Shown: positions 36,443-43,754 of the stretch, piece by piece | Layout of the letters: each line of letters opens with the position of its first letter | How positions within the stretch are numbered: the first letter of the stretch is position 1 | Assembly (NCBI RefSeq): GCF_947498825.1 | Contig: NZ_CANMLV010000014.1 | Span: 62,001-126,000, forward strand | Length of the DNA stretch: 64,000 nt | Source of the DNA: an uncultured Cedecea sp. | GTDB taxonomy: Bacteria > Pseudomonadota > Gammaproteobacteria > Enterobacterales > Enterobacteriaceae | Direction: 5' to 3' | Made by a program: the position numbers and the translations under genes | Notes under the pieces: model-generated | The model's input: only the letters and a program-made list of their open reading frames with translations | Told to the model about the DNA's origin: nothing | Databases searched by the model: none

Positions 36443-36480
36443 AGCGCCTGTCCCAAATAAAATAGCCTGACAGGACAGAC
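36443..36480. repeat. Shortened relative of the 4270-4409 mini-element
   Basis: CAAATAAAATAGCCTGACAG plus GACAGAC matches 22 of 27 bases of the right end of the long element (4382-4408), and AGCGCCTGTCCC is the left arm. The central ~100 bp are missing. It lies between the binding-protein and permease genes. Confidence 0.6.
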
Positions 36481-36496
36481 TTTTAATAAGACCGCC

Positions 36497-36518
36497 GCTG
36501 GGTATATAAATACCCAGC
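36497..36518 (+). other. Hairpin directly before the permease ribosome site
   Basis: GCTGGGTA (36497-36504) pairs perfectly with TACCCAGC (36511-36518) around TATAAA; AGGAG of the permease gene starts at the last stem bases. It could protect the 3' end of the upstream mRNA and lower permease translation relative to the binding protein, which is inference. Confidence 0.6.
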
Positions 36519-36534
36519 AGGAGCATTGATTCTG

Positions 36535-38193
36535 ATGATAAGAATTCGCTTTCTTCCATTTATTATTATTACCGCATTAACTATTCTCGTTCTTATTCCG
36601 TTATTTTTTATTATATTACAATCACTATTCCCGGCGTTAGCCACAGAAGGTTTTAGCCAGCCATTTACACCAATAATAAGCTTATTGAGTGACTCCGAGT
36701 TACCACCTCTGCTCGGTAATACTTTATTACTTGGCCTCGGTGTTGCAATGTTAAGTGCTCTGATTGCCATTCCCTTGGGAGCATTAAGAGGATTATTTAA
36801 TCTTCCGTTCGCACGCCTCTGGGATCTGCTATTTCTTATTCCCTTTCTTATTCCACCTTATATTGCCGGGCTCTCCTGGATGCTCACCCTCCAGCCCAAT
36901 GGTTACTCCTGGCAACTATTAAGAATAAGTCCCGGTGAGGCTATTTTTTCACTCGCTGGCATAGTCTGTATTATGGCGCTTAATCTGTTCCCGGTACTGT
37001 ACTTCGCGGTATCCCGCAGTATGGCAGCCAATGGTAACCGTCTGGCAGATGTTGCTCGCGTTCATGGTGCTTCAGCCTGGCAAGCCTTCTTCAGGGTTAC
37101 CTTTCCGTTATCATTGCCGTCAATTGCCGCCGGAGTCTTATTAGTCTTCACCTTATCAATTGAGGAGTACGGTATTCCGGCGGCTCTAGGCACACCCAAT
37201 GGTATCCGCGTATTTACTACCGCCATTGAGCAACGATTAGGGGACTGGCCGATTGATTTGCCCGGAGCGGCATCCCTTTCACTGCTGCTGGCAAGTATCG
37301 CGCTATTTGCCTATACGCTTCAACGCTCATTAGTCTCGGGACGTAATGTAGCAACCACCACAGGTAAAGCTGCCGCCCTGGTCACCCGATCGCTTGGATA
37401 TTGGCGCTGGCCAGTGACAGGGGTATTTGCTCTGGTCGCCTTTATCGCCGTCGGTATTCCCTTGCTGGCCATGTTCGGGACCGCCTTCACCTCAACCGTT
37501 TCCGGTGGATTGTCATTCGATAACTTAACCTTACGCCACTTCGCCAGGCTGATGGATACCCAGACAGAAGCGCTGGATGCGCTTTTCACCAGCGTATCCC
37601 TGGCAACAGCAACCGCCATTCTGACCGGTATACTGGGCTTTTTATCTGCCTGGCTGGTGGTTTCGCAGCGTATCAGAGGCGCGGTTATTATTGATGCCTT
37701 GTCTCTATTACCGGTGGCGATACCCGGTATTGTTATCGCTGTCGGCCTGATCCTCGCCTGGAATCAACCCTTCTGGCCCGTGACTCCTTACCATACCTGG
37801 TGGATCTTGCTGCTGGCCTATAGCTGCTTGTTATTGCCTTATCCAGTGCGCTATTGCAGCGCAGCTCTGACCCAAATAGGCGGGAGTTTAGCCGATGCGG
37901 CAAGAGTTCACGGGGCTGGCGCGATTACCTCGTTACGTTTGATTCTCTTTCCGTTGGTGATGCCCAGTTTACTGGCTGCCATGATGCTGGTGTTCGCGGT
38001 GGCCTCAAGAGAGCTGGTCTCCTCTCTGCTACTGGCCCCGGCGGGTATGCAAACCGTCTCGATTTATGTCTGGCGACAGTTTGAACAGGGATCGATTGGC
38101 AGTGGTATGGCGATGGCCTGTCTGGCTGTTTTGATAAGTCTGAGTTTGATGCTCGCAGCACAGCTATTACAGCAGAAAACCCAGCACCAATAA
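36535..38193 (+). CDS. ABC permease with two fused channel domains
   Basis: 552 residues from the ATG at 36535 (12 bases after AGGAG); a TTG at 36526 is too close. About twelve membrane helices and two ATPase-coupling loops, VARVHGASAWQAFFRVTFPL (about residue 176) and AARVHGAGAITSLRLILFPL (about residue 453), mark this as the FbpB/AfuB/PhnV-type double permease. One polypeptide therefore makes the whole channel. Last gene of the three-gene importer; hairpin at 38200. Confidence 0.92.
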   Translation: MIRIRFLPFIIITALTILVLIPLFFIILQSLFPALATEGFSQPFTPIISLLSDSELPPLLGNTLLLGLGVAMLSALIAIPLGALRGLFNLPFARLWDLLFLIPFLIPPYIAGLSWMLTLQPNGYSWQLLRISPGEAIFSLAGIVCIMALNLFPVLYFAVSRSMAANGNRLADVARVHGASAWQAFFRVTFPLSLPSIAAGVLLVFTLSIEEYGIPAALGTPNGIRVFTTAIEQRLGDWPIDLPGAASLSLLLASIALFAYTLQRSLVSGRNVATTTGKAAALVTRSLGYWRWPVTGVFALVAFIAVGIPLLAMFGTAFTSTVSGGLSFDNLTLRHFARLMDTQTEALDALFTSVSLATATAILTGILGFLSAWLVVSQRIRGAVIIDALSLLPVAIPGIVIAVGLILAWNQPFWPVTPYHTWWILLLAYSCLLLPYPVRYCSAALTQIGGSLADAARVHGAGAITSLRLILFPLVMPSLLAAMMLVFAVASRELVSSLLLAPAGMQTVSIYVWRQFEQGSIGSGMAMACLAVLISLSLMLAAQLLQQKTQHQ

Positions 38194-38199
38194 ACCTCT

Positions 38200-38232
38200 G
38201 TCAGATATACTCAGCTATTGAGTGTATCTGAC
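38200..38232. terminator. Terminator between convergent permease and TetR genes
   Basis: GTCAGATATACTCA pairs with TGAGTGTATCTGAC (14 bp, one G-T pair, five-base loop). It may serve both strands. Confidence 0.7.
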
Positions 38233-38249
38233 ATTTCTGTCGTCTGAAT

Positions 38250-38822
38250 TCACAAAACCAGCTTAAGAAAAGCCTGTATATCGACAATCGATTGACTACG
38301 CTCTTCCTGACTTTGAGAAACAATTAAGTTATCAGCATAACCGTTTAACATAGCCCCAAGCTGGCGGGCAACTTGTTCGCTATCGGTCTGGCGGAAGTCG
38401 CCGCAGCGGATCCCCTCGCTGATGATACTCACACTCCACTCAAACCACTGCTGACCCACCAGCTCTGCCAGCTCACCATAAGCCTGCTCAACCGTTGCTT
38501 TACTCCAGATTGAACTGTAAAGCTGCCAGGTAGCGTCAGGCTCAACGGTCAGATAATTGCTGACAAAGGCATTTAACCGCTCCCGGGGCGCTAAATGGCA
38601 GATCTCCGCTTTGAAGGCGGCTAAATCTTTGCTGGCAAAATAGTAACAAGCTTCAAGACACAGGTTCGCCCAGTCAGGGAAGTAATGGTAAATATGGCTG
38701 CGGGAAAGCCCTAAGAACGTCGTGAGTTCCCGAGTTTTAACATTCTCCAGCCCTTTCTCGATAAACAACGCCACAGCGGCTTCGAGGATCTTTTCTCTGA
38801 GCGCCGAACGGGTTTCTTTCAT
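38250..38822 (-). CDS. TetR-family repressor
   Basis: 190 residues. The N-terminal helix-turn-helix is LREKILEAAVALFIEKGLEN then VKTRELTTFLGLSRSHIYHYFPDW (residues 8-51 in two parts), classic TetR. The C-terminal half is a ligand-binding domain of its own subgroup. It is transcribed away from the ABC-membrane gene; two palindromes and a promoter lie between (38841-38890). Confidence 0.93.
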   Translation of the reverse strand: MKETRSALREKILEAAVALFIEKGLENVKTRELTTFLGLSRSHIYHYFPDWANLCLEACYYFASKDLAAFKAEICHLAPRERLNAFVSNYLTVEPDATWQLYSSIWSKATVEQAYGELAELVGQQWFEWSVSIISEGIRCGDFRQTDSEQVARQLGAMLNGYADNLIVSQSQEERSQSIVDIQAFLKLVL

Positions 38823-38834
38823 ACCTGACTCTCG

Positions 38835-38863
38835 TTGACTTTGAGCAATTGCTCAATTAGAAT
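38835..38863 (+). promoter_or_regulatory. Sigma-70 promoter of the ABC membrane gene
   Basis: TTGACT (38835-38840) and TAGAAT (38858-38863) are separated by exactly 17 bp. Transcription should start near 38870, giving a leader of about 44 bases to the ATG at 38914. Both flanking palindromes overlap this promoter. Confidence 0.8.
38841..38856. promoter_or_regulatory. TetR operator O1, in the promoter spacer
   Basis: TTGAGCAATTGCTCAA is a perfect 16-bp palindrome filling the 17-bp spacer of the promoter. Repressor bound here would block RNA polymerase. Confidence 0.85.
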
Positions 38864-38874
38864 TTTTACGATTT

Positions 38875-38890
38875 TTGAGCAACCGCTCAA
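38875..38890. promoter_or_regulatory. TetR operator O2, just after the start site
   Basis: TTGAGCAACCGCTCAA repeats O1 with two central changes, its arms being still perfectly inverted. Centre-to-centre distance to O1 is 34 bp. Confidence 0.85.
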
Positions 38891-38913
38891 ATTCTTTCGT
38901 TGTGAATCATCTC

Positions 38914-39807
38914 ATGCAAATCATACCTGAAAAAATAACACCTGTAGCCTCACCCAATGCTCTCAATACCCTCAAAGCTCTCGCAAAGCGCAATAACAAA
39001 AGGCTGATTTTTACCCTGTTATTAGTTATTGCGGAGAACGTCGTGTATCTGCTTTATCCCCTGCTGGCAGGTTTTGCGATCAATACCATCTTACAAGGCA
39101 ATACGCTACATGCATTGTTCTACGCCATGTTAGTGCTGGGCATGTGGGTTATAGGTGCTGCTCGCCGCAGTGTCGATACCCGCACTTTTGCCCGTATTTA
39201 CGCCAAACTGGCTGTACCGCTGATCCTCGCCCAGCGCAGAGAGGAAAATAGTCATTCAACCATCGCAGCTCGCGTAACGCTCTCACGGCAATTTGTTGAT
39301 TTTTTTGAAACCCATCTGCCGATGCTTATCACCTCTGTCGCTTCCGTCTGTGGTGCAGTGGTAATGCTGATAACCATTGAGCCGGTGGCAGGAATCGCCT
39401 GCCTGGCTATTTTGATTTTTTTCTTCTGCTTACTTCCCGGCTATACCCGTAAAAATGAGCAGTTAATTGAAAGGCTTAATGACAGACTGGAAAAAGAAGT
39501 GGCATTTGTCAGCAGTGCCAGAGAAGAAAAACTTTATCGCCATTATCAGTTTCTGGCGCAGGTTCGTATCCGCCTTTCAGACCGTGAGGCAGTCGGCTTT
39601 TTACTGATAGGTATTGCCGCGGCACTACTTTTTGGCATGACCATATTTATGATGGCCGGCAGAGAAGGGATCAGCGCCGGGCATATCTATTCGGTTATGA
39701 CCTACCTGTGGATGTTTGCCATGAGCCTCGATGATACCCCTTCACTGCTGGAAAAGTATTCGCAGTTAAAAGAAGTGGGCCGTCGCGTCAATACTGGAAT
39801 GATTTAG
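38914..39807 (+). CDS. ABC transporter six-helix membrane domain without ATPase
   Basis: 297 residues from the ATG at 38914; a TTG start at 38875 would lie inside operator O2. No strong ribosome site is seen. About six membrane helices (for example IFTLLLVIAENVVYLLYPLL; LITSVASVCGAVVMLITIE; FLLIGIAAALLFGMTIFMM) with the charged coupling regions of an exporter ABC membrane domain, but the chain ends without Walker A or B. It resembles the ABC_membrane_3 type proteins (PF13748 as I recall). Repressed, by arrangement, by the neighbouring TetR. Transport substrate and ATPase partner are unknown. Confidence 0.8.
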   Translation: MQIIPEKITPVASPNALNTLKALAKRNNKRLIFTLLLVIAENVVYLLYPLLAGFAINTILQGNTLHALFYAMLVLGMWVIGAARRSVDTRTFARIYAKLAVPLILAQRREENSHSTIAARVTLSRQFVDFFETHLPMLITSVASVCGAVVMLITIEPVAGIACLAILIFFFCLLPGYTRKNEQLIERLNDRLEKEVAFVSSAREEKLYRHYQFLAQVRIRLSDREAVGFLLIGIAAALLFGMTIFMMAGREGISAGHIYSVMTYLWMFAMSLDDTPSLLEKYSQLKEVGRRVNTGMI

Positions 39808-39963
39808 TCAGAACAAAGTAGATGTTACGTTTAAAAATTTTTTGCGCTGGAAATATCAGCCCGGAATTCTGCCTGGCGGTGTAAAAATACTCCGCGTTAA
39901 CTTGGATGACAGCTTAGGATATATCCAAAATTGAATAATGACAGCCACCTTGCTCCACCATTG

Positions 39964-40737
39964 TCAGGACAGAGAGGTATTGAGCGGCCAGGAGTCAAAC
40001 AGGTAGCCATCAAAGTCGATATCATCAACATTTGAAAACTCCAGTAAGCGCTGCTTAACATTTTCCAAATGCTGCCACATCGCAAGCTTGGCAGCACGCG
40101 CGTCTTTCTTAATCAGAGCCGCGAGGATATGTTTATGATCCACCAACCACTCTTTACGGTAATCCGTATCATGAAGATGGCGGTGCAACTGGCTCCACAT
40201 GGGATTATTTTCACGCCACTCCCAGGACTGGCGGAACAGCTCAACCAGCATGCTGTTATGGGTCGCTTCAGCAATAGCCAGATGGAATTGCATATCACCA
40301 CTTTCAGTACCACCCGGATCGCTGGATGCCAGCTCTCGCTCTTCGAGTTGCAGTGCCTGACGCATCTTGATGATATCTTCTCTTGTTGCCTGAAGTGCGG
40401 CAAATTCAGCAATATTACTTTCCAGCAACTGACGTGCCTGTAGCATTTCAAACGGACCCGCATCATTAAACGCCGGGTTATGTATTCCTTCACTGCTTTG
40501 GTCGCTTACGGTATCCAGAACATAGATCCCGGCACCACGACGCACCTCAACCAGGCCTTTAATTTCCAGCATAATCAGGGCTTCCCGCACCACAGTGCGA
40601 GTCACATTGAGCATCTCGGCAATTTCACGCTCGGGGGGCAAACGCGAACCTGGCAGATAAGGAGTTTGGACTATCAAATCTTGGATCATCATCCCCACAT
40701 CTTGATAGGGTCTTTGCTGGGAGAATTCAGGTTTCAT
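39964..40737 (-). CDS. uxuR: Hexuronate regulator UxuR
   Basis: 257 residues, FadR-family GntR. It matches the E. coli UxuR as I recall it almost throughout: RLPPEREIAEMLNVTRTVVR and EALIMLEIKGLVEVRRGAGI in the helix-turn-helix, then DAGPFEMLQARQLLESNIAE and the tail DGYLFDSWPL. UxuR responds to D-fructuronate and represses the mannonate/fructuronate genes. It follows uxuB on the same strand after a terminator-like hairpin, the E. coli gene order. Confidence is high. Confidence 0.97.
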   Translation of the reverse strand: MKPEFSQQRPYQDVGMMIQDLIVQTPYLPGSRLPPEREIAEMLNVTRTVVREALIMLEIKGLVEVRRGAGIYVLDTVSDQSSEGIHNPAFNDAGPFEMLQARQLLESNIAEFAALQATREDIIKMRQALQLEERELASSDPGGTESGDMQFHLAIAEATHNSMLVELFRQSWEWRENNPMWSQLHRHLHDTDYRKEWLVDHKHILAALIKKDARAAKLAMWQHLENVKQRLLEFSNVDDIDFDGYLFDSWPLNTSLS

Positions 40738-40847
40738 TTGATTACGTCCATGGAATACAGTGAGTTAATAGCCATAAATTAGCATAGTTGTCGGCAGAAT
40801 AAATGCCATCATACCGAGAAACCGGGAAGGGGTTAACCAAAGGACAG

Positions 40848-40879
40848 CAATATACCGCGCTATCCAGCGCGGTATATTG
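40848..40879 (-). terminator. Hairpin between uxuB and uxuR
   Basis: CAATATACCGCGCT pairs perfectly with AGCGCGGTATATTG (14 bp, four-base loop). On the minus strand the following bases are CTGTCCTTT, a weak T tail. It would separate uxuB from uxuR expression. Confidence 0.7.
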
Positions 40880-40886
40880 ATTAAGC

Positions 40887-42359
40887 TCAGACTGTAGCTA
40901 AGGCGTTTACACAAGCACGAGCGCCTTGTTCAGTGAGCTGCTGATAAGCCTGGGTAACAGCTGAAACAAATGCCGGATTTTGAGGCAGATCCTGACCAAA
41001 AATAGCCGTTAAGGTCAGTAAGCCGGCAACACGCTCTACACCATGATATTGTCGATTAATACGCTGGAATTCCGCAGATAATGGATCGACAACCTCAATC
41101 GTTTGTCCCTTCTCATCAACTCCCAGGGTGTAACGCATCCATCCTGCTACACCAAGCGCTAAATGCTGCCAGTTACTGCCTTTATTCAGATGGAAACGTA
41201 CAGAGTCCAGCATACGTTGTGGTAATTTCTGGCTACCATCCATCGCAATCTGCCAGGTGCGGTGACATAAGGACGGGTTACTGAAACGCTCAATCAGTGA
41301 CGTCGCATAAGCATGCAAATCAATATCTTCTGGCATTGATAAAGTCGGCGCTTGCTCCTGCATCATCATTGAAAACGCCGCCTTGCGGTAAGCAGGATCT
41401 TCCATAGTTGCAGAGATAGTTTCATATCCCCCCAGATAGCCCAGGTAGGCCAGGAAAGAGTGACTACCATTCAGCATACGGAGCTTCATCATTTCAAAAG
41501 GCACTACGTCGGCAACAAACTGAGCGCCAACTTTGTCCCATTCAGGACGGCCATTAACGAAATTATCTTCAATAACCCATTGGCTGAAGGGTTCGCAGGC
41601 GATAGCGCAGGGATCAAAAGCCCCCAGTTTGTCAGCAATCTCTTGCAAAGTATCCGGTGTCGCAGCCGGGACAATGCGGTCAACCATGGTGCAAGGGAAA
41701 CTGGCGTTAGCTTCAATCCACGCAGCAAGTTCCGGGCTACGTGCTAATGCCAGCCCCAGCACCGCGGCTTTAGCCGAATGACCATTGTCACGCAGGTTAT
41801 CGCAGGACATTACGGTAAACGCTTTCAGCCCTTGTTCACGACGTAATCGCAAAGCTTCAACAATATAACCAATTGCTGAACTTGGTGCGTATGGATTCGC
41901 TAAATCATTTTGTATCAGAGGGTTATTAATATCAAACTGCCCACTGGCGGCGTCAATGCAGTAACCTTTTTCGGTCACAGTTAATGAGACAATTGCAGTT
42001 TGTGGGCGCGCCATAGCTTGCAGGACAGCATCAATACCATCCGTTTTTGGATGCAAAACTTCATTGATTGCACCAATAATTTTATACTCTGCGCTCTCAG
42101 CGCCCTTTTCTACCACGGTATAGAGTAACTGCTGTTTTTTCAGATTTTCGATCAACTTCTGCCCGTTACCCGACATCAAGTTCACTTCACAAAGCCCCCA
42201 GTCCCCCTCAGTCACCTCCAGCAGATGATGGGTATAGACGGCCTGGTGAGCGCGGTGAAAAGCCCCACATCCCAGATGAATAATACGGGATTCCAGACGC
42301 GTATTATCCCATGCGGGACGAGAGACAGAGAGAGTACCGTTGGCAATAGTGGTGGTCAT
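40887..42359 (-). CDS. uxuB: D-mannonate oxidoreductase (fructuronate reductase)
   Basis: 490 residues from the ATG at 42359, which has TGGAG upstream; a longer frame starts at 42386. It has the N-terminal Rossmann segment RIIHLGCGAFHRAHQAVYTH and the long polyol-dehydrogenase C-terminal domain with the catalytic motif FVADVVPFEMMKLRMLNGSH (Lys, Asn, His). UxuB reduces D-fructuronate to D-mannonate with NADH in hexuronate breakdown. The next step, mannonate dehydratase UxuA, is represented only by a broken copy upstream at 42438-43050, so flux from mannonate must rely on another gene if the pathway works. Confidence 0.96.
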   Translation of the reverse strand: MTTTIANGTLSVSRPAWDNTRLESRIIHLGCGAFHRAHQAVYTHHLLEVTEGDWGLCEVNLMSGNGQKLIENLKKQQLLYTVVEKGAESAEYKIIGAINEVLHPKTDGIDAVLQAMARPQTAIVSLTVTEKGYCIDAASGQFDINNPLIQNDLANPYAPSSAIGYIVEALRLRREQGLKAFTVMSCDNLRDNGHSAKAAVLGLALARSPELAAWIEANASFPCTMVDRIVPAATPDTLQEIADKLGAFDPCAIACEPFSQWVIEDNFVNGRPEWDKVGAQFVADVVPFEMMKLRMLNGSHSFLAYLGYLGGYETISATMEDPAYRKAAFSMMMQEQAPTLSMPEDIDLHAYATSLIERFSNPSLCHRTWQIAMDGSQKLPQRMLDSVRFHLNKGSNWQHLALGVAGWMRYTLGVDEKGQTIEVVDPLSAEFQRINRQYHGVERVAGLLTLTAIFGQDLPQNPAFVSAVTQAYQQLTEQGARACVNALATV

Positions 42360-42437
42360 CAAAAACTCCAGGGTCAGCCGCAGCACGCGGGCAGAAAAGA
42401 GAAAAAACTCATATAACCGATGTCATATCAGTCAGCT

Positions 42438-43050
42438 TTAGCGATTAAAGAAAACCTGTCGTCCCGCCAGCTCAACAGCACGCACTTCAGCCAGTCCTTT
42501 CAGACGACCAATGGCACAAACCTGGGTTAGTTTTCTTTTTCAAGTCATCAAGCATTGGGTAACCATGATCCGCACGCACTCCATAAGAACCAGTACACAG
42601 AGTAAAACCATTTGCCGGCTGCTGATGGTATCGACTGTTCACTGCATATCTTCCGCAGTGGAAACCATCCGTGACAAACCAACAATGATATTGCGTGTCA
42701 GGCGCATTTTACCTGCTTCACTCATAACAATGAAACACTGTTTCGTCTGCTCAATTCCCTCTTCGATATAATCTGCCTCAGCGGCGAGTCTCTGCAGGAT
42801 ATAAATATCAAATGCAGTAAATTCAATCAGATAAAAACACAGGGCTTTTACTCTATCTGGCAGAAGATATTCCAGGTCAGTATGCATCCAGTCCAGTACC
42901 AGTATAAAGTTATAACAGACTACCCTAATACCACACCGGGCCAAATTACGTATGCTTTGCTGGTAGTGACTTATTCACTTATCGTACTCGCCACTTTGCG
43001 TCCTGATAGCTCCATGAGTCGGAATACTTTCCACATCCGGGCGACCTGAA
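42438..43050 (-). pseudogene. uxuA: Decayed mannonate dehydratase uxuA
   Basis: Pieces of UxuA can be read on the minus strand in the right order. Upstream of a stop at 42975-42977, VESIPTHGAIRTQSGEYDK matches the SVPIHEDIKTHTGNYEQW region; that stop is TGA where TGG (Trp) is expected. Then [34 protein letters not shown] and [16 protein letters not shown] continue, with about 65 residues deleted between NIIVGL and the MVSTAEDMQ part. A second TGA (42639-42641) again replaces a Trp. Further left, in a shifted frame, NGFTLCTGSYGVRAD runs directly into HGYPMLDDLKKKTNPG, losing about 70 residues, and the last piece IGRLKGLAEVR ... QVFFNR ends at 42440 after another shift. The gene cannot make an enzyme. 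Confidence 0.92.
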
Positions 43051-43106
43051 CTCAGCATAGTCGCCCTGATAGTATAAGGTATAAATTCCTACTTCCCTCA
43101 CCCTTA

Positions 43107-43133
43107 GTCAACCAAAAAAGAAAATTGGTTGAC
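43107..43133. promoter_or_regulatory. Inverted repeat upstream of the uxuA remnant
   Basis: GTCAACCAA (43107-43115) and TTGGTTGAC (43125-43133) are perfect inverted repeats with nine bases between. The ACCAA/TTGGT cores are those of UxuR/ExuR half-sites, although in the outward orientation, so it may be the former uxuAB control site. Confidence 0.5.
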
Positions 43134-43188
43134 GTGTTTTGTGACTTGTATCAATTAACCAAAAGAGACTGTCTTTTACCCGGAGTCA

Positions 43189-43506
43189 TTACTCTTCTGA
43201 ACCCCGTATTTCTCTGCGCAATAACACCAGCTCTCCCGCTAAATCCCGGCACAGCATGGCTGTCATAAGATGGTCCTGCGCATGAACAAGGATCAGTGTC
43301 ACAGGGATCTTCCCAGCTCCTTCATCTGCACCGATCAATGCAGTCTGGATCTTATGTGCCTCTTTAATGGCTTCGTCTGATGCGGCTAAAGCAGCGTCAG
43401 CCTGACTCCACTCCCCCGCACGTGCCTGTTGAATCGCTATCATTGCCTGAGATCTTGCTTCACCTGCATTGATTAATAGCTCCATGATTGTTTGTTCAAA
43501 ATCCAT
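43189..43506 (-). CDS. PTS lactose/cellobiose-family IIA component
   Basis: 105 residues, the size of ChbA/LacF-type IIA proteins. Helical bundle with the phosphorylated His in ILVHAQDHLMTAMLCRDLAG (about residue 76). It takes phosphate from HPr and passes it to IIB. The start is next to a GGGGGGG ribosome site. It is on the opposite strand from IIC and IIB and shares their divergent control region. Confidence 0.92.
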   Translation of the reverse strand: MDFEQTIMELLINAGEARSQAMIAIQQARAGEWSQADAALAASDEAIKEAHKIQTALIGADEGAGKIPVTLILVHAQDHLMTAMLCRDLAGELVLLRREIRGSEE

Positions 43507-43518
43507 ACAACCCCCCCT

Positions 43519-43534
43519 ATTGGTATGCCAAATT
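43519..43534. promoter_or_regulatory. UxuR-type operator OA in the divergent PTS region
   Basis: ATTGGTATGCCAAATT contains TTGGTATGCCAA, close to the UxuR/FadR-family consensus (TTGGTATACCAA type). It lies 13-28 bp upstream of the IIA start codon, at its leader. Confidence 0.75.
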
Positions 43535-43613
43535 CACATTTTTCATGCTACCGGAATACCAAAAAAGAGTTCTGAGAATAAGATCACAGAAATAAACTCT
43601 AATTACCGTCATT

Positions 43614-43625
43614 TTGGCATACCAA
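43614..43625. promoter_or_regulatory. UxuR-type operator OB in the divergent PTS region
   Basis: TTGGCATACCAA is the exact reverse complement of the 12-base core of OA. The two sites are about 94 bp apart. A half-site, GGAATACCAAA, is present at 43553-43563. The likely protein is the UxuR-like regulator encoded at 46932, or UxuR itself. Confidence 0.75.
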
Positions 43626-43663
43626 ATAAAGTACTCTGAAATACAAAATGATGATCCATACAA

Positions 43664-43735
43664 ACCCAAAATAATTCGCGTTGCCTGTAGGTCAGATCCA
43701 GCCCGCCTCAGGCGACTTGAAATATGACGGGTATA
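43664..43735. repeat. Short TATACCC-type repeat in the IIC leader
   Basis: ACCCAAAATAATTCGCGTTG at the left and the reverse complement of TATACCCGTCATATTTCAAG at the right flank a shortened centre (72 bp total). It sits between operator OB and the IIC gene, 20 bp before its start, so it is transcribed as leader RNA. Confidence 0.75.
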
Positions 43736-43754
43736 AACCGCTGAGGGTTGACCT

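Noticed and set aside
38875-39807. TTG start for the ABC membrane protein
   Set aside because: The TTG is the first base of operator O2 and only a few bases after the predicted transcription start; ATG at 38914 is more likely.
42511-42944. Two frames (plus 42511-42771, minus 42639-42944) as possible genes
   Set aside because: They are respectively the shadow and one piece of the uxuA pseudogene.
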